From NCBI RefSeq assembly GCF_030758935.1, contig NZ_CP132333.1, positions 558,001-622,000 on the forward strand: 64,000 bases of DNA, written 5' to 3'. The stretch comes from Geothrix sp. PMB-07 (GTDB lineage: Bacteria; Acidobacteriota; Holophagae; Holophagales; Holophagaceae). Positions 43,847 through 52,702 of the stretch are shown here, in pieces. Each line of letters opens with the position of its first letter. Within the stretch, counting starts at the first letter, position 1. Made by a program: the position numbers and the translations under genes. The notes under the pieces are model-generated. The model saw nothing but the letters and a program-made list of their open reading frames with translations. It searched no databases and was not told the origin of the DNA.

Positions 43847-44341
43847 ATGTTCATCACCTTTGCCCTCATCACGCTCCTGGGCGCCCTGGGGATGCTGCTG
43901 CAGAAGAACATCATCGTGGCGGGCCTCTTCATGGTGGCCACCTTCTTTGGTGTGGCTGGCCTCTTCGTCCTGCTGGCCAATCCCGTGGCCGCGGCCTTCC
44001 AGCTCATCGTCTACAGTGGCGCCATCATGGTGCTGGTGCTCTTCGTGATCATGATGCTGAACAGCCATGAGGAGGAAAAGGCCCAGTCCTCCCGGCCCAT
44101 TCAGCGCTGGGTGTCCCTGGCCCTGGTGGCGGCCCTGGCGTTCGGCTCGGTGAAGCTGGTGCTGGCTTCGGCCGGTGTGAAGGCCCTGAATGCCAGCGGC
44201 GCGGCCCTGCCGCAGGCCATGACCCTGCAGAAAGTTGGTCTGGAGCTCTTCGCGGGCCACCTGCTGGGCTTTGAAGTGGCGGGCCTCCTGCTGCTGGCGG
44301 CCATGATCGGCGCCGTGGCCCTGACGAAGAGGAACCTGTGA
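43847..44341 (+). CDS. nuoJ: NADH-quinone oxidoreductase subunit J
   Basis: 164 residues with five hydrophobic helices; contains the pi-bulge helix region QLIVYSGAIMVLVLFVIMML typical of NuoJ. It is nine bases after nuoI with an AAGGAGAGG site and overlaps nuoK by one base (TGATG). Confidence 0.95.
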   Translation: MFITFALITLLGALGMLLQKNIIVAGLFMVATFFGVAGLFVLLANPVAAAFQLIVYSGAIMVLVLFVIMMLNSHEEEKAQSSRPIQRWVSLALVAALAFGSVKLVLASAGVKALNASGAALPQAMTLQKVGLELFAGHLLGFEVAGLLLLAAMIGAVALTKRNL

Positions 44342-44685
44342 TGAGCGGCCCGGGAATGAGTGGCATGGACGCGATCCTGCAAGGCGGCCTCCAGGGGTAC
44401 CTGGTCGTGGCGCTTCTCCTGTTCGCCATCGGCTTGGCGGCGGTGCTGCTGCGCCGCACCCTGCTCATGCAGTTCATGGGCGTGGAGCTGATGCTCAACG
44501 CGGCCAACGTCGCCCTGCTGGCCTTCGCCCGCTTCCGCGGGGGCGATGCCCAGGCCATGGTCTTCTACCTCTTCATCATCGCCGTGGCCGCCTGCGAAGC
44601 GGCTGTCGGCTTGGCGCTGGTCATCGGCCTCTACCGGCACCGGGACACCACCGACTCGGACCGCGCCGCCAGCCTGAAGCAGTGA
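44341..44685 (+). CDS. nuoK: NADH-quinone oxidoreductase subunit K
   Basis: 114 residues, three transmembrane helices. The conserved MGVELMLNAANVALLAF segment carries the buried proton-path glutamate, and a second glutamate lies in AVAACEAAVGLAL. ATG 44341 overlaps the nuoJ stop; GTG 44338 is possible. Confidence 0.95.
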   Translation: MSGPGMSGMDAILQGGLQGYLVVALLLFAIGLAAVLLRRTLLMQFMGVELMLNAANVALLAFARFRGGDAQAMVFYLFIIAVAACEAAVGLALVIGLYRHRDTTDSDRAASLKQ

Positions 44686-44692
44686 GGATGCG

Positions 44693-46597
44693 ATGAACAA
44701 GTACTACTGGCTCATTCCGATCCTCCCCCTGCTGGGATCACTCTTCAACGGCCTCCTGGGCAAGCGCGCGGGCAAGGGTGTGGTCACTGTGGTCGGCCTC
44801 GGTGTCGTCTTCGGTGCCCTGCTGCTGGCCGTGTCGGCCTTCTTCGCCATGAAGGGCATGCCGGACCACCGGCTGGTGCTGAACTACGGCGAGTGGATGG
44901 CCACGGGTTCGCTGAGCGTGCCCTTCGGCCTGGCCATTGATCCCCTCAGCGGCACCATGATGCTGGTGATCACGGGCATCGGCTTCCTCATCCACCTCTA
45001 CTCCGTGGGCTACATGCATGAGGACGAGGGCTACTACCGCTTCTTCTGCTACCTGAACCTCTTCGTCTTCTTCATGCTCACGCTGGTGCTGGGCTCGAGC
45101 CTGGTGCTGATGTTCGTGGGCTGGGAGGGCGTGGGCCTCTGCTCCTACCTGCTCATTGGCTACTTCTACGAAACGGATTTCGCGCCCGATGCCGGCCTCA
45201 AGGCCTTCCTCACCAACCGCGTGGGCGACCTGGGCGTGGCCATCGGCATGATGGTGCTCTTCGCCGCCTTCGGCACCTTGACGGTCGCCGACATGCTCAC
45301 GCAGGCGGGGCATCTCGCGCCTGAGGTGGGTTTCGGCGTCCTCACCTTCGCCACCCTCATGCTCTTCGTGGGCGCCACGGGCAAGAGCGCGCAGCTGCCT
45401 CTCTACCTCTGGCTGCCGGACGCCATGGCGGGCCCGACCCCCGTCAGCGCCCTCATCCACGCAGCCACCATGGTGACCAGCGGCATCTACATGATCTGCC
45501 GCCTGGCACCCATCTTCACCCTGGCCCCCATCACCATGGACGTGGTGGCCTGGGTGGGCGGTGCCACGGCCCTCTTTGCGGCCACCATCGGTCTGGTGCA
45601 GCGCGACATCAAGAAGGTGCTGGCCTACTCTACCGTCTCGCAGCTGGGCTACATGTTCCTGGGCCTGGGGGCCTCGGGCTTCGCCGCGGGCTTCTTCCAT
45701 GTGTTCACCCATGCCTGGTTCAAGGCTCTCCTCTTCCTCGGTGCCGGCAGCGTGATCCACGCCATGCACCATGAGCAGGACCTCTTCAAGATGGGCGGCC
45801 TGAAGAACAAGACGAAGATCACCTTCATCACCATGGTGGCGGGCACGGTGGCCATCATGGGCTTCCCCGGCACCTCGGGCTTTTTCAGCAAGGACGAGAT
45901 CCTATACCTGGCCTTCCTGAAATCCCCGGCCCTGTGGGTGATCGGCGTCATCGGCGCCTGCTGCACCAGCTTCTACATGTGGCGCCTCATGGCTCTCACC
46001 TTCTGGGGCGAACCCCGCGATCACCACGCCTACGACCACGCCCATGAAAGTCCGCTGACCATGACGCTGCCGCTGATGGTGCTTGCGCTGGGTTCGCTGC
46101 TCTGGGGTTTCTGGGGCGTGCCTGAAGCTTTCGGCGGCCACTTTGCCGTGGGTGAATGGCTGAAGCCCGCCCTGACCTTCGGCCAGGCCCACGCGGCCCA
46201 CGGCCACCACGAGGGCCCGGCGGTGCTGCTGGCCATCATCTCCACCAGCCTCGGCTTGGCCTTCGGCTTCCTGGGGTGGAAGACCTTCAAGAATGGCCCC
46301 GCCGCGGAGCTGGCCTTCGCCGAGAAATTCCCCGGCCTGCACAACCTGCTGCTGAACAAGTACTACGTGGATGAGGGCGTCGAGCTCTACCTGCTGCGGC
46401 CCATCCGCTGGTTCGGCAATGTGCTGTGGAAGCTCTTCGACGTGATCATCATCGATGGCGTGGGGGTGAACCTGCCGGGCGCACTGGCCCGGGTCTTCGG
46501 GGATTTCACCGCCCTCTTCCAGACCGGCCGGGTGCGCAACTACGCCCTGAGCATGGCGCTGGGGGCCGCGATCCTCCTCTATGTCTTCCTGAAGTAG
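44693..46597 (+). CDS. nuoL: NADH-quinone oxidoreductase subunit L
   Basis: 634 residues, about 15 or more membrane helices. Antiporter-like core with GWEGVGLCSYLLIGYF, LPDAMAGPTPVSALIHAATMV and the lateral amphipathic helix near the C-terminus (residues about 540-600). Starts seven bases after nuoK with a GAGG site. Confidence 0.96.
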   Translation: MNKYYWLIPILPLLGSLFNGLLGKRAGKGVVTVVGLGVVFGALLLAVSAFFAMKGMPDHRLVLNYGEWMATGSLSVPFGLAIDPLSGTMMLVITGIGFLIHLYSVGYMHEDEGYYRFFCYLNLFVFFMLTLVLGSSLVLMFVGWEGVGLCSYLLIGYFYETDFAPDAGLKAFLTNRVGDLGVAIGMMVLFAAFGTLTVADMLTQAGHLAPEVGFGVLTFATLMLFVGATGKSAQLPLYLWLPDAMAGPTPVSALIHAATMVTSGIYMICRLAPIFTLAPITMDVVAWVGGATALFAATIGLVQRDIKKVLAYSTVSQLGYMFLGLGASGFAAGFFHVFTHAWFKALLFLGAGSVIHAMHHEQDLFKMGGLKNKTKITFITMVAGTVAIMGFPGTSGFFSKDEILYLAFLKSPALWVIGVIGACCTSFYMWRLMALTFWGEPRDHHAYDHAHESPLTMTLPLMVLALGSLLWGFWGVPEAFGGHFAVGEWLKPALTFGQAHAAHGHHEGPAVLLAIISTSLGLAFGFLGWKTFKNGPAAELAFAEKFPGLHNLLLNKYYVDEGVELYLLRPIRWFGNVLWKLFDVIIIDGVGVNLPGALARVFGDFTALFQTGRVRNYALSMALGAAILLYVFLK

Positions 46598-46605
46598 GTG
46601 GGGCG

Positions 46606-48249
46606 ATGACCTGGCTGAACTCCCATCCCCTCACCTTCCTGGTCTTCGCACCGGCGCTGCTGGGCTTCCTGCTCATGGCGCTGCCTCACACGCTGGGCCG
46701 TCTCTCGCGCATGGTCGGCTTCATGGGCGCGCTGGCCATCTTCATCCTCAGCCTTTCCTGGCTGCTGGGTCACGGTGGTGCCCCCCTGGTGGAGCGCGCT
46801 CCCTGGTTCACCCTGGTGGGTCTGCCGGTGGATTACGCCCTGGCCGTGGATGGCTTGAACTTCTGGCTGGTGCTCCTCACCACTTTCCTGGTGCCCCTCA
46901 CCCTGCTGGGCACCTGGAACAGCATCAAGGATCGCATCGGCACCTTCGTGGCGCTGTTCCTGATGCTGGAAACGGGCATGCTGGGCGCCCTCATGGCCCG
47001 GGACCTCTTCTTCTTCTACCTGTTCTGGGAAGCCATGCTCATCCCGATGTATTTCATGATCGGGGTCTGGGGCGGCGACGAGAGGCGCTACGCCGCCAAC
47101 AAGTTCTTCCTCTACACCCTGAGCGGTTCGCTGCTCTGGCTGGTGGCGCTGCTCTACCTGGCCAACAAGGCGGGCGGCTTCAATCCCACGCTCATGGGGC
47201 AGGCGGCCACGCTGCTGCCCTTCAGTGCCCAGTGCTGGCTCTTCATCGCCTTCGCGGTGGCCTTCGCCATCAAGGTGCCGCTCTTCCCGCTGCACACATG
47301 GTTGCCGGATGCCCACGTGCAGGCGCCCACGGCGGGCTCGGTCATTCTCGCCGGCGTGCTGCTGAAGCTGGGCGGATACGGCTTCCTGCGCTTCGCCATT
47401 CCCATGTTCCCCAATGCCGCCATGCACTACGCCAAGCCCATCGCGGTGCTCAGCGTCATCGCCATCGTCTACGGCGCGCTGGTGGCCATGGTGCAGCGCG
47501 ACATCAAGAAGCTGGTGGCCTATTCCTCCGTGAGCCACATGGGCTTCGTGATGCTGGGCCTGGCTTCCTTCACGGTGATCGGCACCCAGGGCGCCATGCT
47601 GCAGATGCTCAACCACGGCATCAGCACCGGCGCACTCTTCCTGCTGGTGGGCATGCTCTACGACCGGGCCCACACGCGCATGATCGCCGACTTCGGCGGC
47701 GTGGCCGTGAAGATGCCGGTGTTCACCACCTTCTTCCTCATCGTCACCCTCAGCTCCATCGGCCTGCCTCTGACCAACGGCTTCGTGGGCGAGTTCTGGA
47801 TCCTCAACGGCACCTTCCTCTCCGGCTTTGGCTGGGGCCGCCTCTACGCCTGCCTGGCCACGTCGGGTGTGCTGCTGGGCGCGGTCTACATGCTGTGGAT
47901 GTTCAAGCGGGTCTTCTGGGGCCCCGAGAACAAGGACGAGGACAGCGGCACCCATCACCTGCACGGCGACCTGAACGCCCGCGAGATCGCGGTGCTGCTG
48001 CCCCTGGTGGCGCTGATCGTGTGGATGGGCGTCCATCCCAAGACCTTCGTGGCCATCAGCGAAACGCCGGTGACGGCCCTCCTGCAGGACGCCAAGGCGC
48101 CCGCGCCGCGCACCTTCGTCCTCAGGCCTGCCGTGCATGAAGCGCCGGCGGGCCACGAGGCCGCTGCACCTGAAGCCCATGCCTCCGAAGTCAAGGAAGG
48201 GCATGCCGAACCCGCCGGTCATGCCCCTGTGCAGGAGGTGCACCGATGA
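46606..48249 (+). CDS. nuoM: NADH-quinone oxidoreductase subunit M
   Basis: 547 residues, about 14 helices with FWEAMLIPMYFMIGVWGG and LHTWLPDAHVQAPTAGSVILAG, the NuoM signatures. The C-terminus (about 505-547) is a His/Ala/Glu-rich tail not needed for pumping. Start ATG 46606 after a GGTGGGG site; the stop overlaps nuoN (ATGA). Confidence 0.96.
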   Translation: MTWLNSHPLTFLVFAPALLGFLLMALPHTLGRLSRMVGFMGALAIFILSLSWLLGHGGAPLVERAPWFTLVGLPVDYALAVDGLNFWLVLLTTFLVPLTLLGTWNSIKDRIGTFVALFLMLETGMLGALMARDLFFFYLFWEAMLIPMYFMIGVWGGDERRYAANKFFLYTLSGSLLWLVALLYLANKAGGFNPTLMGQAATLLPFSAQCWLFIAFAVAFAIKVPLFPLHTWLPDAHVQAPTAGSVILAGVLLKLGGYGFLRFAIPMFPNAAMHYAKPIAVLSVIAIVYGALVAMVQRDIKKLVAYSSVSHMGFVMLGLASFTVIGTQGAMLQMLNHGISTGALFLLVGMLYDRAHTRMIADFGGVAVKMPVFTTFFLIVTLSSIGLPLTNGFVGEFWILNGTFLSGFGWGRLYACLATSGVLLGAVYMLWMFKRVFWGPENKDEDSGTHHLHGDLNAREIAVLLPLVALIVWMGVHPKTFVAISETPVTALLQDAKAPAPRTFVLRPAVHEAPAGHEAAAPEAHASEVKEGHAEPAGHAPVQEVHR

Positions 48250-49745
48250 GCCTCACTCCCAGTCAATGGGCGGCCATGCTGCCGCTGATCATTCCGGCCC
48301 TGGGGGCCTGTCTGATCGCTATCATGTCCCTCGACAAGGATCAGGAAACCACCAAGTGGATCCGGGGCGCCATGTACGGCACGGCGCTGCTGGCCGTGGG
48401 CGCCAGCTTCTGGTACTTGACGGATCTCTGGCAGACCGGCGCCCAGCCCAGCTTCTACCAGCTGCGCCAGGATCGTTTGGCCCAGTTCACGGGCATCTTC
48501 GTGCTGGTGGCCGCGGCCATGACCATCCTCCAGAGCTGGGATCACTTCCACCAGGAAGGCTGGGTGAAGGGCGAGACCCTCTGCCTGCTGCTGTTCTCGG
48601 TCACGGGCCTGATGCTCTTCGCCACCACGTCCCATTTTGTGGTGCTCTTCCTGGCCCTGGAACTCTTCAGCATCCCGCTTTATGCCCTGGTGGGCACGGT
48701 TCGGGCCCGCTCGGAAAGCTCCGAAGGCGGCATGAAGTATTTCCTCACGGGCGCTGTGGCCTCCAGCTGCTTCCTCATGGGCGGCGTGCTGATCTACGGA
48801 CTCAGCGGCAGCCTCGACCTCGCTGCTGCGGCCTACACCCTCAAGGCGCAGGGGCTGGCCGCCGACCCCCTGGTGCTGGCGGGCGCGGCCCTGATGCTGC
48901 TGGGCTTCCTCTTCAAGGTCTCCGCGGTGCCTTTCCACCAGTGGACGCCGGATGCCTATGAGGCGTCTCCCCATCCCATCGCGGGGTTCATGTCCGTGGC
49001 CACCAAGGGCGTGGCCTTCATCGCCCTCCTCCGCATCTTCCCCGCGAGTCTGGCGCCCCTGGGCGTCGTGGGCGTGAAGATGCAGGCCGTGGTGGCGGTG
49101 CTGGCCGTGGCGACCCTGGTGGTCGGCAACCTCACGGCCCTGGTGCAGACCAACGTGAAGCGCATGCTGGCCTATTCCAGCATCAGCCACGCGGGCTACC
49201 TCCTGCTGGGCTTCGTGGCGGGCACCCCGGCCGCCTTCGCAGGCGTGCTGTTCTACCTGGTGATCTACCTGGCCATGAACATGGGGGCCTTTGGCTTGCT
49301 CACGGCCTTCGGGCTGGTGGGGGAGAAGACGACCTTCGACGACCTGCGGGGTCTGGGTTGGAAGCGGCCTGCCATGGGCGTGGCCGCGGTCATCTTCATG
49401 CTGAGTCTGGCGGGCATCCCCCCCATGGGCGGGTTCTACGGCAAGTACATGATCTTCCGTGAGCTCGTAGCCACGGGCCATGTGGGCATGGCCATCCTGG
49501 GCGTGCTGGCCAGCCTCGTCTCGGCCTATTACTACCTGCGCTTCCTGGTGGCCCTGTTCCTTCAGGCCCCCAGTGCCGAGGCCGAGCGCCTGGCCTCGGA
49601 CCGCCCGGCGGTCCACGCCCCCCTGGCGGGTGCCACGGTGCTGGTTTGCGCCGTGCTGGTGCTGGCTGGCGGTTTCCTCCAGACCTTTCTGGTCGACGGG
49701 TTTGCCCGGCGGGCGTTGGTGGAAGGGCTCGGTTTGGGCCGCTGA
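48246..49745 (+). CDS. nuoN: NADH-quinone oxidoreductase subunit N
   Basis: 499 residues, about 14 helices with ELFSIPLYALVG, FHQWTPDAYEASPHPIAGFMS and LSLAGIPPMGGFYGKY, matching NuoN. Last gene of the cluster; the next gene starts after a 118-base gap. Subunits A to G are not in this window. Confidence 0.96.
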   Translation: MSLTPSQWAAMLPLIIPALGACLIAIMSLDKDQETTKWIRGAMYGTALLAVGASFWYLTDLWQTGAQPSFYQLRQDRLAQFTGIFVLVAAAMTILQSWDHFHQEGWVKGETLCLLLFSVTGLMLFATTSHFVVLFLALELFSIPLYALVGTVRARSESSEGGMKYFLTGAVASSCFLMGGVLIYGLSGSLDLAAAAYTLKAQGLAADPLVLAGAALMLLGFLFKVSAVPFHQWTPDAYEASPHPIAGFMSVATKGVAFIALLRIFPASLAPLGVVGVKMQAVVAVLAVATLVVGNLTALVQTNVKRMLAYSSISHAGYLLLGFVAGTPAAFAGVLFYLVIYLAMNMGAFGLLTAFGLVGEKTTFDDLRGLGWKRPAMGVAAVIFMLSLAGIPPMGGFYGKYMIFRELVATGHVGMAILGVLASLVSAYYYLRFLVALFLQAPSAEAERLASDRPAVHAPLAGATVLVCAVLVLAGGFLQTFLVDGFARRALVEGLGLGR

Positions 49746-49863
49746 CCCCAAAAAAGGCTTCAACCGGGAAGCTCTTCTGGCGGTCTATACATCGTTATGC
49801 GAAGGTTGAGCAAAGGTAGAGGTTGGGTACGACCTGGCCCCTTGACACGTGGAGCTTGTCACC

Positions 49864-51468
49864 ATGAAGCGGAACACCTGGATTGGTCTTGGAATCGGCA
49901 TCGCCGTGGTGGCTGGCGGAACCGCCTATTACCTCAGTCGGCCCAAGGATGAGGTGAAGTGGCGCCTGGGCAAGCTGGACCGCGGCAACATCACCCAGCG
50001 CATCAATGCGACGGGGGCGGTGAGCCCCGTGGTGCAGGTGGCCGTGGGCACCCAGGTCTCCGGCGTCATCCAGGCCCTCTACGTGGACTACAACAGCATC
50101 GTGAAGAAGGGGCAGCTCATTGCCCAGATCGATCCCACGGTGTGGGACACGCAGCTTCAGGATGCCCAGGCCAGCCTGCTGAAAGCCGAGGCCGCCTATT
50201 CCTTTGCCAAGGCGGACTACCAGCGGAGCAAGCGACTCTCCCAGGAGAAGCTGCTGGCGGACCAGGATCTGGAAACCAAGGAAACGGCCCTCAAGAATGC
50301 CGAGGGCAATCTGGAATCCGCCAAGGCCTCCCTCGAGCGGGCCAAGGCCAACCGAGGCTACTGCGACATCACGGCGCCCGTGGATGGTGTGGTCATCTCC
50401 CGTCTGGCCGACGTGGGCCAGACCGTGGCCGCCAGTTTCAGCACGCCCAACCTGTTCATGATCGCCCAGGACCTTTCCCAGATGAAGGTTCAGGTGAACA
50501 TCGGCGAATCCGATATCGACGACGTCAAGGTGGGCCAGCGGGCCCTCTTCACGGTGGACAGCCTGCCGGACAAGCAGTTCCGGGCCACGGTGAGTCTGGT
50601 CCGCCAGGAGCCGGTCACCACCCAGAATGTGGTGAACTACGTGGTGGAGATGATCGTACCCAACGAACCCCTTGGGGGGGCGGATGACACGGCCAAGGGC
50701 GCGGACCATGAGGGCTGGAAGGGCGGAGGTAAGACCGCCGCTGGGCAGGGAGCCCGCCCGAACGCTGCGGCTGGCGAGCGCGAAGGCGCACCGGACCCCG
50801 AGAAGGTCTGGGAGCGCATGAAGGATCGCATGACGGCCCAGGGGGTCACGAAGGAGCAGTTCCTCAAGCGATTCAAAGAGCGCATGGCTGTGGGTGGCGG
50901 CCGATTCGGCGGTGGCCGGCCTGTCCAGGCGATGCCGGCCAGCACCTCGGCGCCGGTTGGGGACCGCAACGCCCTTGCCCGCATTCCAGGCGGCGCCAGC
51001 CAACTGGGCGGGCCCAAGTTCACGGGTGATCTGGCCCTGCGGTCGGGCATGACGGCCAATGTCACCATCAGCACCAATCAGGTGAAGGATGTCCTGCGAG
51101 TGCCCAACGCGGCCCTGCGCTTCAACCCTGCGGCCTTCATCAAGGATGAGAAGAAGACCGACGGCCCGCGGCTGGGACAACCCGCCATGATGGGCGGCGG
51201 CCCGCGTCCAGGCGGTGGTGCGCAGCAGGCCGGCACGGGCAGCAAGGGCGGCATGGTGGCCCGCCGGGAAGATCGCATCTGGGTGCTGGAGAATGGCAAG
51301 CCGAAGGCCATCGTGGTCAAGGCGGGCATCTCCGATGGCCAGTTCACGGAAGTGACTGGCGAAGGGCTCAATGAGGGAATACAGGTGCTCGTGGGTGTCG
51401 ACAATTCCAAGCAGGCTGGCGGCGCTGCTGCGGCTCCGCTGGGTGGCACGCCAGGCGGACGGCGTTAA
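49864..51468 (+). CDS. MacA-like periplasmic efflux adaptor with large insertion
   Basis: 534 residues. N-terminal membrane anchor (about 6-24), barrel-sandwich lipoyl halves (about 55-95 and 165-205), coiled-coil hairpin (about 95-165) and a beta-barrel domain interrupted by a Gly/Pro/Arg-rich insertion (about 267-385) that includes a charged helix. Typical MacA proteins are about 370-390 residues. It should link an inner-membrane permease to an outer-membrane channel. ATG 49864 has GGAG nine bases upstream. The permease gene follows 14 bases later. Confidence 0.87.
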   Translation: MKRNTWIGLGIGIAVVAGGTAYYLSRPKDEVKWRLGKLDRGNITQRINATGAVSPVVQVAVGTQVSGVIQALYVDYNSIVKKGQLIAQIDPTVWDTQLQDAQASLLKAEAAYSFAKADYQRSKRLSQEKLLADQDLETKETALKNAEGNLESAKASLERAKANRGYCDITAPVDGVVISRLADVGQTVAASFSTPNLFMIAQDLSQMKVQVNIGESDIDDVKVGQRALFTVDSLPDKQFRATVSLVRQEPVTTQNVVNYVVEMIVPNEPLGGADDTAKGADHEGWKGGGKTAAGQGARPNAAAGEREGAPDPEKVWERMKDRMTAQGVTKEQFLKRFKERMAVGGGRFGGGRPVQAMPASTSAPVGDRNALARIPGGASQLGGPKFTGDLALRSGMTANVTISTNQVKDVLRVPNAALRFNPAAFIKDEKKTDGPRLGQPAMMGGGPRPGGGAQQAGTGSKGGMVARREDRIWVLENGKPKAIVVKAGISDGQFTEVTGEGLNEGIQVLVGVDNSKQAGGAAAAPLGGTPGGRR

Positions 51469-51482
51469 GCCGGAGGTGAAGC

Positions 51483-52700
51483 GTGTCTCCGACGGAATTC
51501 CTGAAGCTGGCCCTATTTGCCATCACCCGCAACAAGATGCGGGCCTTCCTCACCATGCTTGGCATCATCGTCGGCGTGGGGGCGGTCATCGCCATGATCG
51601 GCATCGGCGAGGGCTCTAAGCGCGCCTCCATCGCCCTGATCCAGAATATGGGTTCCAACATGCTGACCATTTTCCCGGGCAGCGGCGGCAACCGCTTCGG
51701 CCCCATGGCCATGGGCAGCGCCGACATCCTGCTGGAGAGCGATGTTCCCCTCATCAAGCAGGAGTTGGCCCAGAGCAGCGTGGTCACCGCCACGCAGCAG
51801 GTGCAGACGACGCGGCCCGTCATCTACCAGGGCCTCAACTACGTGACCCAGATCCAGGGGACGGGCCCTGAATTCCTGGAAATCCGGGGCTGGGAAGTGG
51901 AGAGCGGGCGTTTCTTCACAGACGCGGAAGTGCGCGGCATGGCCAAGGTATGCGTGCTGGGGCAGACCGTGAAGGACAACCTCTTTCCCAATGGGGATGA
52001 TCCGGTGGGTCAGACCGTGCGTGTGGGCGCGCTGCCCTTCCTGGTGGTGGGTGTGCTGGAGAAGAAGGGCGCGGGCATGTTCGGTGATCAGGACGATCTC
52101 ATCGTGGCGCCCTACACCTCGGTGATGCGGAAGATCATGGGCCGCGACAAGATCCAGCGCATCATGGCCAGTGCCCAGGAGGGCAAGGCGGAGTTGGCGG
52201 AAACTGAGATCACGGCCCTGCTGCGCCAACGCATGAAGGTGGCCCCCAAGGATGACAATCCGTTCATGATCCGCAAGCAGGATGACATCGTGCAGATGCA
52301 GACCCAGCAAGCGGGCATCCTCACGGCGCTGCTCGCCGTGGCTGCCAGCATCTCCCTGGTGGTGGGCGGCATCGGCATCTCCAACATCATGCTGGTGAGC
52401 GTGACCGAGCGCACCCGTGAGATCGGCGTGCGCCGGGCTCTGGGCGCCACCCAGCGGAACATCCTTTGGCAGTTCCTGGTGGAAGCGGTGGTGCTGGCCT
52501 TCTTCGGCGGCATCATCGGGGTGGCCTTCGCCATGTCCGCCATCGCCATCCTGCAGAAGTTCCAGGTGCCCGCCGTAACCGAGACCTGGGCCGTGGTGCT
52601 GGGCTTGGGCTTCAGTGGCATTGTGGGCGTGGTGGCCGGCTTCCTGCCGGCGTTGAAGGCTGCGAATTTGGATGTCATCGACGCTCTGAGGTACGAGTAG
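51483..52700 (+). CDS. MacB-like ABC permease (no ATPase domain)
   Basis: 405 residues with the four-helix MacB core: helix 1 (about 20-45), periplasmic domain (about 46-275) and three C-terminal helices, including the VGGIGISNIMLVSVTERTREIGVRRALGA region typical of MacB. The N-terminal nucleotide-binding domain of full MacB (about 240 residues) is absent and no ATPase gene is adjacent. GTG 51483 follows GGAGGTGAAGC. Confidence 0.9.
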   Translation: MSPTEFLKLALFAITRNKMRAFLTMLGIIVGVGAVIAMIGIGEGSKRASIALIQNMGSNMLTIFPGSGGNRFGPMAMGSADILLESDVPLIKQELAQSSVVTATQQVQTTRPVIYQGLNYVTQIQGTGPEFLEIRGWEVESGRFFTDAEVRGMAKVCVLGQTVKDNLFPNGDDPVGQTVRVGALPFLVVGVLEKKGAGMFGDQDDLIVAPYTSVMRKIMGRDKIQRIMASAQEGKAELAETEITALLRQRMKVAPKDDNPFMIRKQDDIVQMQTQQAGILTALLAVAASISLVVGGIGISNIMLVSVTERTREIGVRRALGATQRNILWQFLVEAVVLAFFGGIIGVAFAMSAIAILQKFQVPAVTETWAVVLGLGFSGIVGVVAGFLPALKAANLDVIDALRYE

Positions 52701-52702
52701 AC

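Noticed and set aside
46579-48243. 554-residue His/Glu-rich minus-strand frame over nuoM
   Set aside because: It mirrors the hydrophobic nuoM reading frame and has no motif or ribosome site.
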